Assembly (NCBI GenBank): GCA_021846285.1 | Contig: JAJZCB010000025.1 | Span: 1-40,511, forward strand | Reading direction: 5' to 3' | Length of the DNA stretch: 40,511 bases | Source: Bacillota bacterium | Lineage (GTDB): Bacteria; Bacillota; Bacilli; Alicyclobacillales; SLC66 | Shown: positions 32,970-40,158 of the stretch, one piece after another | Layout: every line of letters begins with the position of its first letter | How positions within the stretch are numbered: position 1 is the stretch's first letter | Notes under the pieces: generated by a model | What the model saw: the letters and a program-made list of their open reading frames with translations, nothing else | The model's database searches: none | What the model was told of the DNA's origin: nothing | Program-made: the position numbers and the translations under genes

Positions 32970-33227
32970 TTACCGATCTTCAATTGCATGGTGGCCGCAT
33001 GTGATCAGGAAAATCACGTTCCCATCCACGTGGAACAGGATGCGCAAATCTGAAGAAGCGCGCGCTTCCCATATATTTTTCCGTCCTCTCATCTTTTGTA
33101 CTCTCAGACCCGGATGACGTGGGTTGCGTCGGAATCGCTTCAAAGCCGCAATAATAGCCTTCCGTTCAATTCTCGTCAGTTTTCGCGCATTGCGCTTAAA
33201 TTCATCAGAAAAGTGGATTTTAATCAC
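32970..33227 (-). CDS. RelE/ParE-superfamily toxin
   Basis: 85 residues from GTG 33227: a short strand IKIHFSDEFKRNARKL, a helix, then HPGLRVQKMRGRKNIWEARA and SSDLRILFHVDGNVIFLITC ending GHHAIEDR, the usual RelE/mRNA-interferase arrangement with basic residues in the central sheet. The GTG overlaps the antitoxin stop by 8 bases and has GGAGGA ahead, inside the antitoxin gene. Such toxins usually cleave mRNA at the ribosome. Unlike the pair at 30633-31212, both genes here look intact. Confidence 0.82.
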   Translation of the reverse strand: MIKIHFSDEFKRNARKLTRIERKAIIAALKRFRRNPRHPGLRVQKMRGRKNIWEARASSDLRILFHVDGNVIFLITCGHHAIEDR

Positions 33228-33459
33228 CAAAAAGATCCTCCGGAGAATGGTATTCATGCACTCGTCCGGCCCTGATGTCCTCCAAACCCCGTTCGATGCT
33301 TTCCTCCCATTCTGATTCCGTCATATAGTGCTTCCCCGCGATCATCCATTCCCCGCCACGACGAACCCAAGAGATTGAGTCTCCTTCTTTCAGCCCAAGC
33401 GACTCCAAGACTGCCTTTGGCACCGTCGTCTTTCCGTGGACAATCTTCGTTTTCGCCAT
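33220..33459 (-). CDS. AbrB-like antitoxin
   Basis: 79 residues. MAKTKIVHGKTTVPKAVLES and LGLKEGDSISWVRRGGEWMI form an AbrB/MazE-type swapped hairpin, followed by a helical acidic tail (SEWEESIERGLEDIRAG) and EYHSPEDLFGD that would bind the toxin. ATG 33459 is preferred because GGGGGGG lies 8 bases ahead; ATG 33465 is close behind that site. It probably represses its own promoter; TATACT on the minus strand near 33518 is a possible -10. Confidence 0.82.
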   Translation of the reverse strand: MAKTKIVHGKTTVPKAVLESLGLKEGDSISWVRRGGEWMIAGKHYMTESEWEESIERGLEDIRAGRVHEYHSPEDLFGD

Positions 33460-33698
33460 AGTCATCACCCCCCCTTCCCCTGACAACGCACGCATAAGAG
33501 CCTTTATGCATGGAGTATACAACCCCCCTTACCATCCTCGCCAGAAAAATGTGCGCGAAAAGTGTGCGAACCCATCGGGAATTCATGGATTTCAGGCAAA
33601 CGCAAACGAACTCAACAGAAGTCACAAACCGCTCTGTTGTGCGATGTTTCGCGCCCAGCAAAACATCGCGAACACATGTTAATGAGCCTGTGTAGTAT
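33460..33698. other. Gap upstream of the second toxin-antitoxin pair, with hairpin
   Basis: No gene. GCGATGTTT (33641-33649) and AAACATCGC (33662-33670) form a perfect 9-bp hairpin with a 12-base loop, just outside the duplicated Rpn fragment. Confidence 0.5.
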
Positions 33699-33844
33699 CC
33701 ACGTGGTAGGACGCGCTGCCGATATCGAGCGTGTCAGGCGCGCTTTGTACGCCGTTTGCGTAGAGCACCACTGTGCGGATGGTCCGCCCGGCCAACTGAT
33801 GCAGATGTATGTCGTACAGGGCAAAGCGATGGAGTGTACGCTCC
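33699..33844 (-). pseudogene. Rpn-family gene internal fragment
   Basis: A piece of about 48 codons from the middle of the Rpn gene (LHRFALYDIHLHQLAGR, TIRTVVLYANGVQSAPDTL, DIGSASYHV), with no start or end. It is joined through a linker of about 10 bases to the second DinB block. Relative to copy 1 about 280 bases between the two homologous blocks are missing, including the Rpn start and promoter. Confidence 0.85.
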
Positions 33845-33853
33845 TCCTCGAGA

Positions 33854-34100
33854 ACCGTTTGTCTATGTTGTGCAGAGGCTGTCAATCCTGCATCAGTACA
33901 GGTCGAACATCGTGATCGCCAGACCCGATTCCTTCAGGTACGTAAACAGTTGCGCACGGTGGTGGAACGCATGGGTCACGATCTCAACGAGCCACTTCGC
34001 CTGCGTGGAGCCGTGTTCCATATAGAACGGCTTGCTCTGCTTATGAAGAAAATCGTGTTCACTAAGCCCACTCATGTAAGCGCTCAGTTCGTTCAGGCCA
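33854..34100. repeat. Duplicated block with DinB 3' end, copy 2
   Basis: Counterpart of 32564-32810. Here the homology runs on into the intact DinB-family gene. Confidence 0.9.
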
Positions 34101-34375
34101 TTCTCCATGTTGGCGCGCATGTGCGGCGCATCGGACGCAGACAGCGCCTGTTCAAGAGCGTGAACCTCTTCTTGCGAGCGCTCCTGCAGGATGGCGAGGT
34201 CTACCAAAGGGATCTGTGTGAGGTGATTGGCCAGTTCCAACACGGTGCGCATCTCTTCCCTGGGGCGAAAACCCCAAAGCTCAGGCGTTACCTTCTCCAA
34301 CAGCGCGCCTGTCGTGCGCACCGCCAACGCCAATTCCGCCATCAGCAACTCTCGGACAGTCGATGTTTCACTCAT
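33893..34375 (-). CDS. DinB/YfiT-superfamily protein
   Basis: 160 residues forming the four-helix DinB-like bundle. The histidines expected to bind a metal are in LELANHLTQIPL and THAFHHRAQLF. Members include bacillithiol-dependent and mycothiol-dependent transferases and DNA-damage-induced proteins of unknown activity; which applies here is not clear. ATG 34375 follows GGAGCGGGG. The gene is complete, and its 3' end is present a second time at 32603-32810, showing that the toxin-antitoxin pair and an Rpn fragment were inserted between DinB-type and Rpn genes. Confidence 0.8.
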   Translation of the reverse strand: MSETSTVRELLMAELALAVRTTGALLEKVTPELWGFRPREEMRTVLELANHLTQIPLVDLAILQERSQEEVHALEQALSASDAPHMRANMENGLNELSAYMSGLSEHDFLHKQSKPFYMEHGSTQAKWLVEIVTHAFHHRAQLFTYLKESGLAITMFDLY

Positions 34376-34712
34376 GGACCCCGCTCCGTTTCCCGTTTGG
34401 TCGTGTCTTGACACCATGCGCCAATGACCGCAATCAATAGATCGAGTCTGACACCGATGGACATAGACCCAGTGTATGAGAGGACGCCGTTGCCTGTCAA
34501 ACTGTTCCTTTGAGAGGTTGTTCAAAAAGGGTCTCTAATGAAGTGTCTGCGGTGCCCCTGTCCTGATCCCAATCGCAAGCCGGGTGCATCTCAGCACAGA
34601 TTCGTTTGGACTGCCCATCATGCGAGTGGCAAATCAGCGGTGCTTGATAGAGTAGGCCAAGCCCCTCGCCCTCGTTTCAAAGAGACGATAAGACACTTTA
34701 TTCCCTGCTCGC
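34376..34712. other. Intergenic, no gene seen
   Basis: No convincing frame. GAGGTTGTTCAAAAAGG at about 34512 is reminiscent of insertion-sequence ends, but no partner or transposase is visible. Confidence 0.25.
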
Positions 34713-35456
34713 TCACACTTCAGAACTCCAGCGAAAGAAGCGCGCGGCCAGCACACTGCTGACTACGCACAGACCCGCCAGCACCGCGACGTCTGTCATG
34801 TGACTCGTGATTGGCGACACATTCCACGTCTGGCGCAGCAGATCAATGACATAATACAGCGGCAAAGCTCTGGCCACACCCTGAAGGAATTTCGGCATAA
34901 AAGCCAGCGGGAACGTCGCGCCCGACAGAAACAGCATAAGATTCAACACGAGCGAACTCACTGCGGCCGCCGTGCGTGTGTTTCTTGCGAGCGACGTGAG
35001 CAACAGGCCGAACGGAAAGAGCGCGCAGACAGACAGCGCCATGGCCAATATGGTGCTTGTCAGATGCTTGGGCGCATTCAGATGGAAGGCCAATGTTCCA
35101 AATATAAACACGACGGCGGCGCTCATGATAAAGACGATCAGTCCATAGGCGATGTGGGCCACAAGCACCACCCACGGACGCAGCGGCGTCGCCTGAAACC
35201 GCCTGAGCACACCAGATTCGCGATAGCCTGTCAGCGTGGTGCCAAGCGTAAAGAGCGATGTCGTGAGCAACTGGACCGCCACCCAGGACGGAATATACGC
35301 GTCGCTGTAACTGAATCCCTCTATTTTCTGATTCCCGAACATGGCCCCAAACAGCCAGATCATCAGAACGGGAAACAGAAATGTCCAAAACACCGCCTGC
35401 TTTTCCCGAAAGAACAGTTTCGTTTCGACGGACGCCAAGCGCAACAAAGCATTCAT
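34713..35456 (-). CDS. ABC-2 type transporter permease
   Basis: 247 residues with six hydrophobic segments. It begins MNALLRLASVETKLFFREKQ and contains FWTFLFPVLMIWLFG, the amphipathic start and first helix typical of ABC-2 exporters, and SLARNTRTAAAVSSLVLNLM followed by LSGATFPLAFMPKFLQ near the C-terminus. It overlaps the ATPase gene by 4 bases, so they form one transporter that would export a drug, peptide or lipid. The divergent kinase/regulator pair probably controls it. Confidence 0.88.
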   Translation of the reverse strand: MNALLRLASVETKLFFREKQAVFWTFLFPVLMIWLFGAMFGNQKIEGFSYSDAYIPSWVAVQLLTTSLFTLGTTLTGYRESGVLRRFQATPLRPWVVLVAHIAYGLIVFIMSAAVVFIFGTLAFHLNAPKHLTSTILAMALSVCALFPFGLLLTSLARNTRTAAAVSSLVLNLMLFLSGATFPLAFMPKFLQGVARALPLYYVIDLLRQTWNVSPITSHMTDVAVLAGLCVVSSVLAARFFRWSSEV

Positions 35457-36367
35457 GCCGTTTCGCCCTCCTGACTCAGATTGACAAAGAGATCATCCAG
35501 ACTCCCGACTTCAAACCGAAACGCTTCCACCGTCCAATGCCGTTCGTGCGCGACCGCAAACAGGTGACGGCTGATCTCCTGCAAGTCTGGCGCATACACC
35601 CACACCGCGTCACCGTCGCGATGCGCCCGTTCGACCGAGGGCAACGCCGAAATCACACTCAATTCCGCCTCCGCAGACGTAAACGTCAGACACTTGGCGA
35701 CGGCAAACTGACTCACGAGCCTTTTTGGAGTGTCCAGGGCCGCGATCGCGCCTTCGCGAAACATGGCCACCCGATCGCACAGCCGCTCGGCCTCTTCCAT
35801 GTAATGCGTGGTCAAAACGACCGTCATTCCCTGTGCGCGAAACTGTTGAATCAGCGCCCAAATGTCTCGTCTCGCCTGCGGATCAAGGCCTGTGCTCGGT
35901 TCGTCCAGAAAGAGAATGTCGGGCGCGTGCAGAGCGGCCAACGCGAGGGTGAGTCGCTGTTTCCAGCCGCCCGACAGTTTGCTGAACGGGGTGTTCATGT
36001 ACTGTCCAAGGCCCAGAGTCTCAATGAGACCGGCGCGGTCCCCCTTGCGTTCATAAAATGACGCGAACAGGTCGAGCGCCTCGCTTACCTTCAGCCGCTC
36101 CTGAATGGACGTAGACTGAAACTGAATGCCTATGCGCTGTCGCAAAGACCGCCCATCTTTTTTCGGGTCGAAACCCAGCACGCTCACTTCGCCCGCCGAC
36201 CGCTCCCGCAGTCCTTCAAGGATTTCGAGCGTCGTCGTCTTGCCCGCGCCATTGGGTCCGACAATGCCAAATATTTCTCCCCGCGCAACGCTGAAGCTGA
36301 CTCCTTTGACGGCCGCCTTGTCTTTGTACGATTTGCGCAGACCGTTCACCACAATCGCCATGTTCAT
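35453..36367 (-). CDS. ABC transporter ATP-binding protein (export type)
   Basis: 304 residues: Walker A GPNGAGKTTT (37-46), Q-loop QFQS, signature KLSGGWKQRL, Walker B ILFLDEPSTGLD and the switch histidine in LTTHYMEEAE. The C-terminal 80 residues form the extension common in DrrA/CcmA-type drug and antibiotic exporters. The ATG at 36367 has GGAGAACTGAGAG ahead. First gene of the transporter operon, divergent from the histidine kinase with a 14-bp palindrome in the gap. Confidence 0.93.
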   Translation of the reverse strand: MNMAIVVNGLRKSYKDKAAVKGVSFSVARGEIFGIVGPNGAGKTTTLEILEGLRERSAGEVSVLGFDPKKDGRSLRQRIGIQFQSTSIQERLKVSEALDLFASFYERKGDRAGLIETLGLGQYMNTPFSKLSGGWKQRLTLALAALHAPDILFLDEPSTGLDPQARRDIWALIQQFRAQGMTVVLTTHYMEEAERLCDRVAMFREGAIAALDTPKRLVSQFAVAKCLTFTSAEAELSVISALPSVERAHRDGDAVWVYAPDLQEISRHLFAVAHERHWTVEAFRFEVGSLDDLFVNLSQEGETA

Positions 36368-36466
36368 CTCTCAGTTCTCCTCGTGGGGCAGTGTGTATCC
36401 ATAGCCTCAACCTCAGACTATACGGATCCGGGCCGGTTTGGCAGTGTTTTCTATCAGCCGTGGACT

Positions 36467-36480
36467 ATGACACGTGTCAT
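36467..36480. promoter_or_regulatory. 14-bp perfect palindrome between transporter and two-component genes
   Basis: ATGACACGTGTCAT is a perfect palindrome about 100 bases upstream of the ABC gene and 155 bases upstream of the kinase start. It lies in the divergent gap where a NarL-type regulator would bind; a further ATGACA follows at 36490-36495. A possible plus-strand -10 TATACT lies at 36549-36554. Confidence 0.5.
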
Positions 36481-36634
36481 GGAGATCACATGACAGCAAA
36501 AGTGAGAGTAGTAGACCCTGACCCTCTGCGCAAGCCATCTGTGCAGAGTATACTGAGATAGAGCGGTCGCTTTCGGTCGCGGTCATTGACCGTTAGCCTC
36601 TGTCATTCACTGTGTGCGTAGCGAGGTGATAGAC

Positions 36635-38098
36635 TTGTTCCCCAAACACAGCCGAACAAGCCGAACATGGGCCTATTTCTATCTCGCCAACCTGATCATT
36701 CCGGCCACATTCCTGTTTCTGTTGCCAAGAGCCCTGGAACTCTTCGGTGTGGCCTTACTCCTGCTGTTTGCCGTCATATACATCGCCTCCTATCGGTTCG
36801 GTACGCGCTGGCGTCTGTTTTGCGCCGTCTTCGAAACGATCCTCGTCATGGTTATGGCAGGCACCCTGAACGCTGGCTACTATTGGGTTGGGATCTATCC
36901 ATTCGCGTTGCTGCACATCACTCTGACAGGGGGAAAACGGCGACTGGCGCTGAGTCTGGTGGCGTTGGCGTTTCTGATACAGATCCTCGTTCTCCTGCAC
37001 CTTAAACACATCCCAATCGTGACCGCGTTGCCCTACCTCATCCTAGGAATATTTGGACTACTCTCCTTTCTCATCAGCATGCGCTTTCAGGAACGCAATG
37101 TCGCCGCCACAGACGCGCTAAAGGCGGCCAACCAGGAAATCAAACGCCTCACGGAACTCGCCGAACGCGATCGCATCAGCCAGGATCTGCATGATGTCAT
37201 GGGACACGAACTGTCCATGATCACGCTGAAGGCGCAACTCATCGACCGACTCGTGCAGCGCGATCCCGATCGGGCGCGCGTCGAAGTCCGCGATGTCGAA
37301 CAGGCTGCGCGCAAAGCGCTCGCTCGCGTACGCGAGTATATCGCCAACATTCGCAGGGCAAGGCTTGATGAAGAATGGAACGCGGCGCTGCAATTGCTCA
37401 AAACCGCCGGCATTACGTGTGAATCTCCCATGCCGGACTTCACTGCCATAAGCATTGACGAAGCGAGCGAAACACTGGCCATGTGCCTGCGTGAGGGCGT
37501 GACCAATATCACTCGCCACAGCCACGCGACTCGCGCCCTGCTCACTTTGCAACGCAAGGACGACACGCTCTCCGTGGTGGTCGCAGACAACGGACTGGGA
37601 CTGCGCAAAAATGCGCCGGATCGCAGTGTAACCGGGCGCAGTGTCAGTGAGGGCGACCGCGCTCGCCACGGCGTCCTGGACCACGGGGAACGGCTGACAT
37701 GGTCCGATGACGGCGTAGTGGACCACGGGCAACGGCCGACATATTCGGATGACGGCGCAGTGGACCACGGGGAACGGTCGACAGGGTCCGGTGACGGCGT
37801 CCTGGACCACGGGCAACGGGCGACGCTTGCCGACCGCCAGACTGGACTTGCCTCGGCGTTTAGCGCACGGGAGGATCCCGCGACGAGCTGGCCTGTCGGC
37901 AACACGCACGGACTGAGCGGCATGCGCGCGCGCCTCGACGCCGTCGACGGAACCTTAGCCATCTGGTCCAACGGACGTGCGCTGCACGCCGAAGGAACGG
38001 CCTGTCCGCCCTGCATTTCCTGGCGACGTGGGCTTGTATTGCAATTTTCCGTTCCGACCGTGATGAAAGTGACAGTGAACGAGGAGGCGTTGCTTTGA
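36635..38098 (+). CDS. DesK/NarL-type sensor histidine kinase with repeat insertion
   Basis: About 487 residues: five or six membrane helices in the first 150 residues, a linker, then the HisKA_3 phosphoacceptor box DRISQDLHDVMGHELSMITL (His at about residue 186), an N-box-like LREGVTNITRHSHA, a G1 box VVADNGLGL and a G2 region HGLSGMRARLDAVDGTL. Between G1 and G2 is an insert of about 95 residues with four 14-residue repeats (DHGERLTWSDDG and variants). TTG 36635 is preferred for its GAGGTGA ribosome site; GTG 36614 is in frame. It overlaps the response regulator gene by 4 bases. The stimulus is unknown; membrane or cell-envelope stress is common for this type. Confidence 0.88.
   Translation: MFPKHSRTSRTWAYFYLANLIIPATFLFLLPRALELFGVALLLLFAVIYIASYRFGTRWRLFCAVFETILVMVMAGTLNAGYYWVGIYPFALLHITLTGGKRRLALSLVALAFLIQILVLLHLKHIPIVTALPYLILGIFGLLSFLISMRFQERNVAATDALKAANQEIKRLTELAERDRISQDLHDVMGHELSMITLKAQLIDRLVQRDPDRARVEVRDVEQAARKALARVREYIANIRRARLDEEWNAALQLLKTAGITCESPMPDFTAISIDEASETLAMCLREGVTNITRHSHATRALLTLQRKDDTLSVVVADNGLGLRKNAPDRSVTGRSVSEGDRARHGVLDHGERLTWSDDGVVDHGQRPTYSDDGAVDHGERSTGSGDGVLDHGQRATLADRQTGLASAFSAREDPATSWPVGNTHGLSGMRARLDAVDGTLAIWSNGRALHAEGTACPPCISWRRGLVLQFSVPTVMKVTVNEEALL
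37670..37837 (+). repeat. Four tandem 42-bp repeats in the kinase ATP-lid region
   Basis: Units at 37670, 37712, 37754 and 37796, each 14 codons, sharing G-x-x-DHG-E/Q-R near the start and S-D/G-D at the end. GACCACGGG is invariant in all four. The third positions have diverged, so the expansion is not very recent, but the frame is kept. Confidence 0.93.
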
Positions 38099-38700
38099 TT
38101 CGTGTCATGATCGCAGAGGATCAGGCGTTGGTGCGGGGGGCGCTTGCTGCATTACTGACTCTCGAAGACGATATCGAGGTTGTCGCGCAGGCTGGCGACG
38201 GTCGTCAGGCGGTTGAACTCGGCAGCGCCCAGCAGCCGGACATCGCCCTGGTGGATATTGAGATGCCGAGGCTCAGCGGTTTGGAAGTCGTGCGTGAGTT
38301 GGCGACAGTCGCCCCACAGTGCAGAGTTCTGGTCGTGACGACCTTCGCCCGCGCCGGCTATTTGCAGCGAGCGGTACAGTTGGGCGTTTGGGGATATTTG
38401 CTGAAGGATGCGCGCATCGAAGAGTTGACGGCGGCGATTCGCACCGTGCACAGCGGACGTAAAGTGATGGCCCAGGAACTGATGATCGAGGCGGTGACAA
38501 AAGCCAATCCACTCACTGAACGGGAAACGGAAATCCTGGGGCTTGCCAAACGCGGCCTCGCCACGAAGGACATCGCAAAGCGACTCTACCTGTCTGAGGG
38601 TACAGTGAGAAACTATCTGTCAGACGCGATTTCAAAGCTTCAGGTGCAGACACGACAGGATGCGATCCGCATCGCGGATGAAAACGGGTGGCTGTTGTAG
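38095..38700 (+). CDS. NarL/DesR-family response regulator
   Basis: 201 residues. Receiver domain with EDQ (acidic pair near residues 8-9), the phosphorylated aspartate in ALVDIEMP, VTTFA and LLKDA; C-terminal LuxR-type helix-turn-helix PLTERETEILGLAKRGL followed by ATKDIAKRLYLSEGTVRNYL. The TTG start overlaps the kinase stop (TTGA) and has GAGGAGG ahead. It should bind near the 14-bp palindrome and control the divergent ABC exporter and perhaps its own operon. Confidence 0.93.
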   Translation: MIRVMIAEDQALVRGALAALLTLEDDIEVVAQAGDGRQAVELGSAQQPDIALVDIEMPRLSGLEVVRELATVAPQCRVLVVTTFARAGYLQRAVQLGVWGYLLKDARIEELTAAIRTVHSGRKVMAQELMIEAVTKANPLTERETEILGLAKRGLATKDIAKRLYLSEGTVRNYLSDAISKLQVQTRQDAIRIADENGWLL

Positions 38701-38773
38701 CCCTCGCTTCGCGTGAAGCCTTGCACTCTTCTCCTATACATCCGAGACGTTGCACATCGCACTCGAAGCAATG

Positions 38774-38864
38774 AAAAACCCGCTTGGCTGGGATCGTATA
38801 CTGTGCCGAGGCGAGTTCGGCGCAGCCGTGTTTGAGCAGCGGCGCAGTATACGATCCCGGCGGG
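38774..38864 (-). terminator. Very long terminator hairpin after prs
   Basis: GGGATCGTATACTGTGCC (38790-38807) and GGCGCAGTATACGATCCC (38841-38858) are inverted with 17 of 18 pairs; outer CCCGC (38779-38783) and GCGGG (38860-38864) extend the stem, and on the minus strand five T residues follow (38778-38774). It lies about 50 bases after the prs stop. Confidence 0.75.
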
Positions 38865-38913
38865 CAGGGAACCATCTTGTTTTCCGGGGGAGGAAGCGCG
38901 TTCCTCCCCATCG

Positions 38914-39867
38914 CTACATGTTGGACAGCGCGAGATTATAGTGCACTCGCCCGATCGCCGTCGCGAGCATCGGGGCGATGGGCAAAACCTGAATCGCAAG
39001 ATCCTTCATGTGCGCAGGCAATGGCAGCGTATCTGTGACGATCACCTTGCGGATGGCAGGGTGCCTCAACCGTTCATCCGCCGGCGGCGAAAATACACCA
39101 TGCGTCGCGCACAGCACCGCGCTCTGCTTGGCGCCCATCTCCACCAGTATGTCCACGACCTGCGTGATCGTTCCGCCCGTGTCGATCATGTCTTCGATCA
39201 CGATGGGAGTTTTGCCCTTGACATCCCCGATCAGATGGGTGATAACCGCTTCATTGTGTTTAGGGCGCCCCTTGTGCATGATGGCCATGGGCAGATCCAA
39301 AATCGCGGCAAACTTCTCCGCTGTCTTGGCCCGACCGGCGTCGGGCGACACGACGACAGCGTCCGTCAAGTTCATTTTGCGGACTTCGTCACCCAGCACA
39401 TGCAGTGCGGTGAGGTGATCGAGGGGAATGTCGAAAAAGCCCTGAATGGCGGATGAGTGCAAATCCACCGTGATGACGCGATGAGCTCCCACGGAGGTGA
39501 GCACATCCGCGACGACCTTGGCGGATATAGGCTCCCGTGCTTCGCCCTGTTTTTCCTGCCGTCCATACCCAAAATAAGGAATGATGACATTGATCCGACC
39601 CGCCGAACTCCGTTTTAACGCGTCAATCATCAGCAGCAGTTCCACAAAGTTATCATTGATGGGCGGCGAAAATGACTGTAGTAAGTATACATCCACACCT
39701 CTGACACTATCCGGAAACTGTGCATATAATTCGCCGCTGCGAAACTGAGACAGATGGACCTGCCCCAACTCTACACCCAAATACTGCGCCACTTGACCCG
39801 CCAGTTCCTGATGCGAGGACCCTGCGTAAAGGCGAAACGCCCCAGTTCCCAGTCGCCCTTCAACCAT
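38914..39867 (-). CDS. prs: Ribose-phosphate pyrophosphokinase, divergent type
   Basis: 317 residues. Family landmarks: LYAGSSHQELA, DVYLLQSFSPPINDNFVELL, DALKRSSAGRINVIIPYFGY, DLHSSAIQGFFDIPLDH, VVSPDAGRAKTAEK and the PRPP loop VIEDMIDTGGT. It makes phosphoribosyl pyrophosphate from ribose-5-phosphate and ATP. Differences from canonical Prs are GRQEKQ where ARQDRK is usual, E for D at the start of the PRPP loop, and G for A within it, so this may be a second, specialised copy. ATG 39867 is preferred to GTG 39879, which abuts the G-rich ribosome site. No purine or glmU gene is adjacent. Confidence 0.9.
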   Translation of the reverse strand: MVEGRLGTGAFRLYAGSSHQELAGQVAQYLGVELGQVHLSQFRSGELYAQFPDSVRGVDVYLLQSFSPPINDNFVELLLMIDALKRSSAGRINVIIPYFGYGRQEKQGEAREPISAKVVADVLTSVGAHRVITVDLHSSAIQGFFDIPLDHLTALHVLGDEVRKMNLTDAVVVSPDAGRAKTAEKFAAILDLPMAIMHKGRPKHNEAVITHLIGDVKGKTPIVIEDMIDTGGTITQVVDILVEMGAKQSAVLCATHGVFSPPADERLRHPAIRKVIVTDTLPLPAHMKDLAIQVLPIAPMLATAIGRVHYNLALSNM

Positions 39868-39879
39868 GGCAGCGCCCAC

Positions 39880-40111
39880 CCCCTATTTGTACCCACATTG
39901 GAACACGCGAATACAGAATCCGTTTTCACCTGTAACTTTAGCATCTATTCGCGGGATTGTGAATGGCGCTTCGGCCAAAACTTTCGAATCGTTTTCGACG
40001 ATGCAGCGGCTCCTGAGTGCCCTCGGCGGTCCAGAGCCGTGGCCGTGGCTGTGGCGCAGCAGTCCCACGGTCAGCGCTGCTTGCCGTCGCTGTGGCGCAA
40101 CAGTCCGACGG
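39880..40111. other. Intergenic region between prs and the second kinase
   Basis: No gene supported. It holds the tandem 41-bp repeats described below and the prs leader. Confidence 0.4.
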
Positions 40112-40158
40112 TCAGCGCAGCTTGCCGTGGCCGTGGCGCAACAGTCGAACGGTTACCT
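40044..40158. repeat. 41-bp tandem repeats at the 3' end of a kinase gene
   Basis: Two complete units (40044-40084, 40085-40125) and a third partial one (from 40126) that is the coding 3' end of the kinase gene. Each contains GTGGCGCAACAGTC or a close variant. The first two carry duplicated copies of the last codons and stop of the gene. Confidence 0.85.

Noticed and set aside
37087-38016. Long minus-strand frame opposite the histidine kinase
   Set aside because: It is kept open by the GC-rich third positions and the 42-bp repeats of the kinase gene; the composition is low-complexity and no family is recognised.
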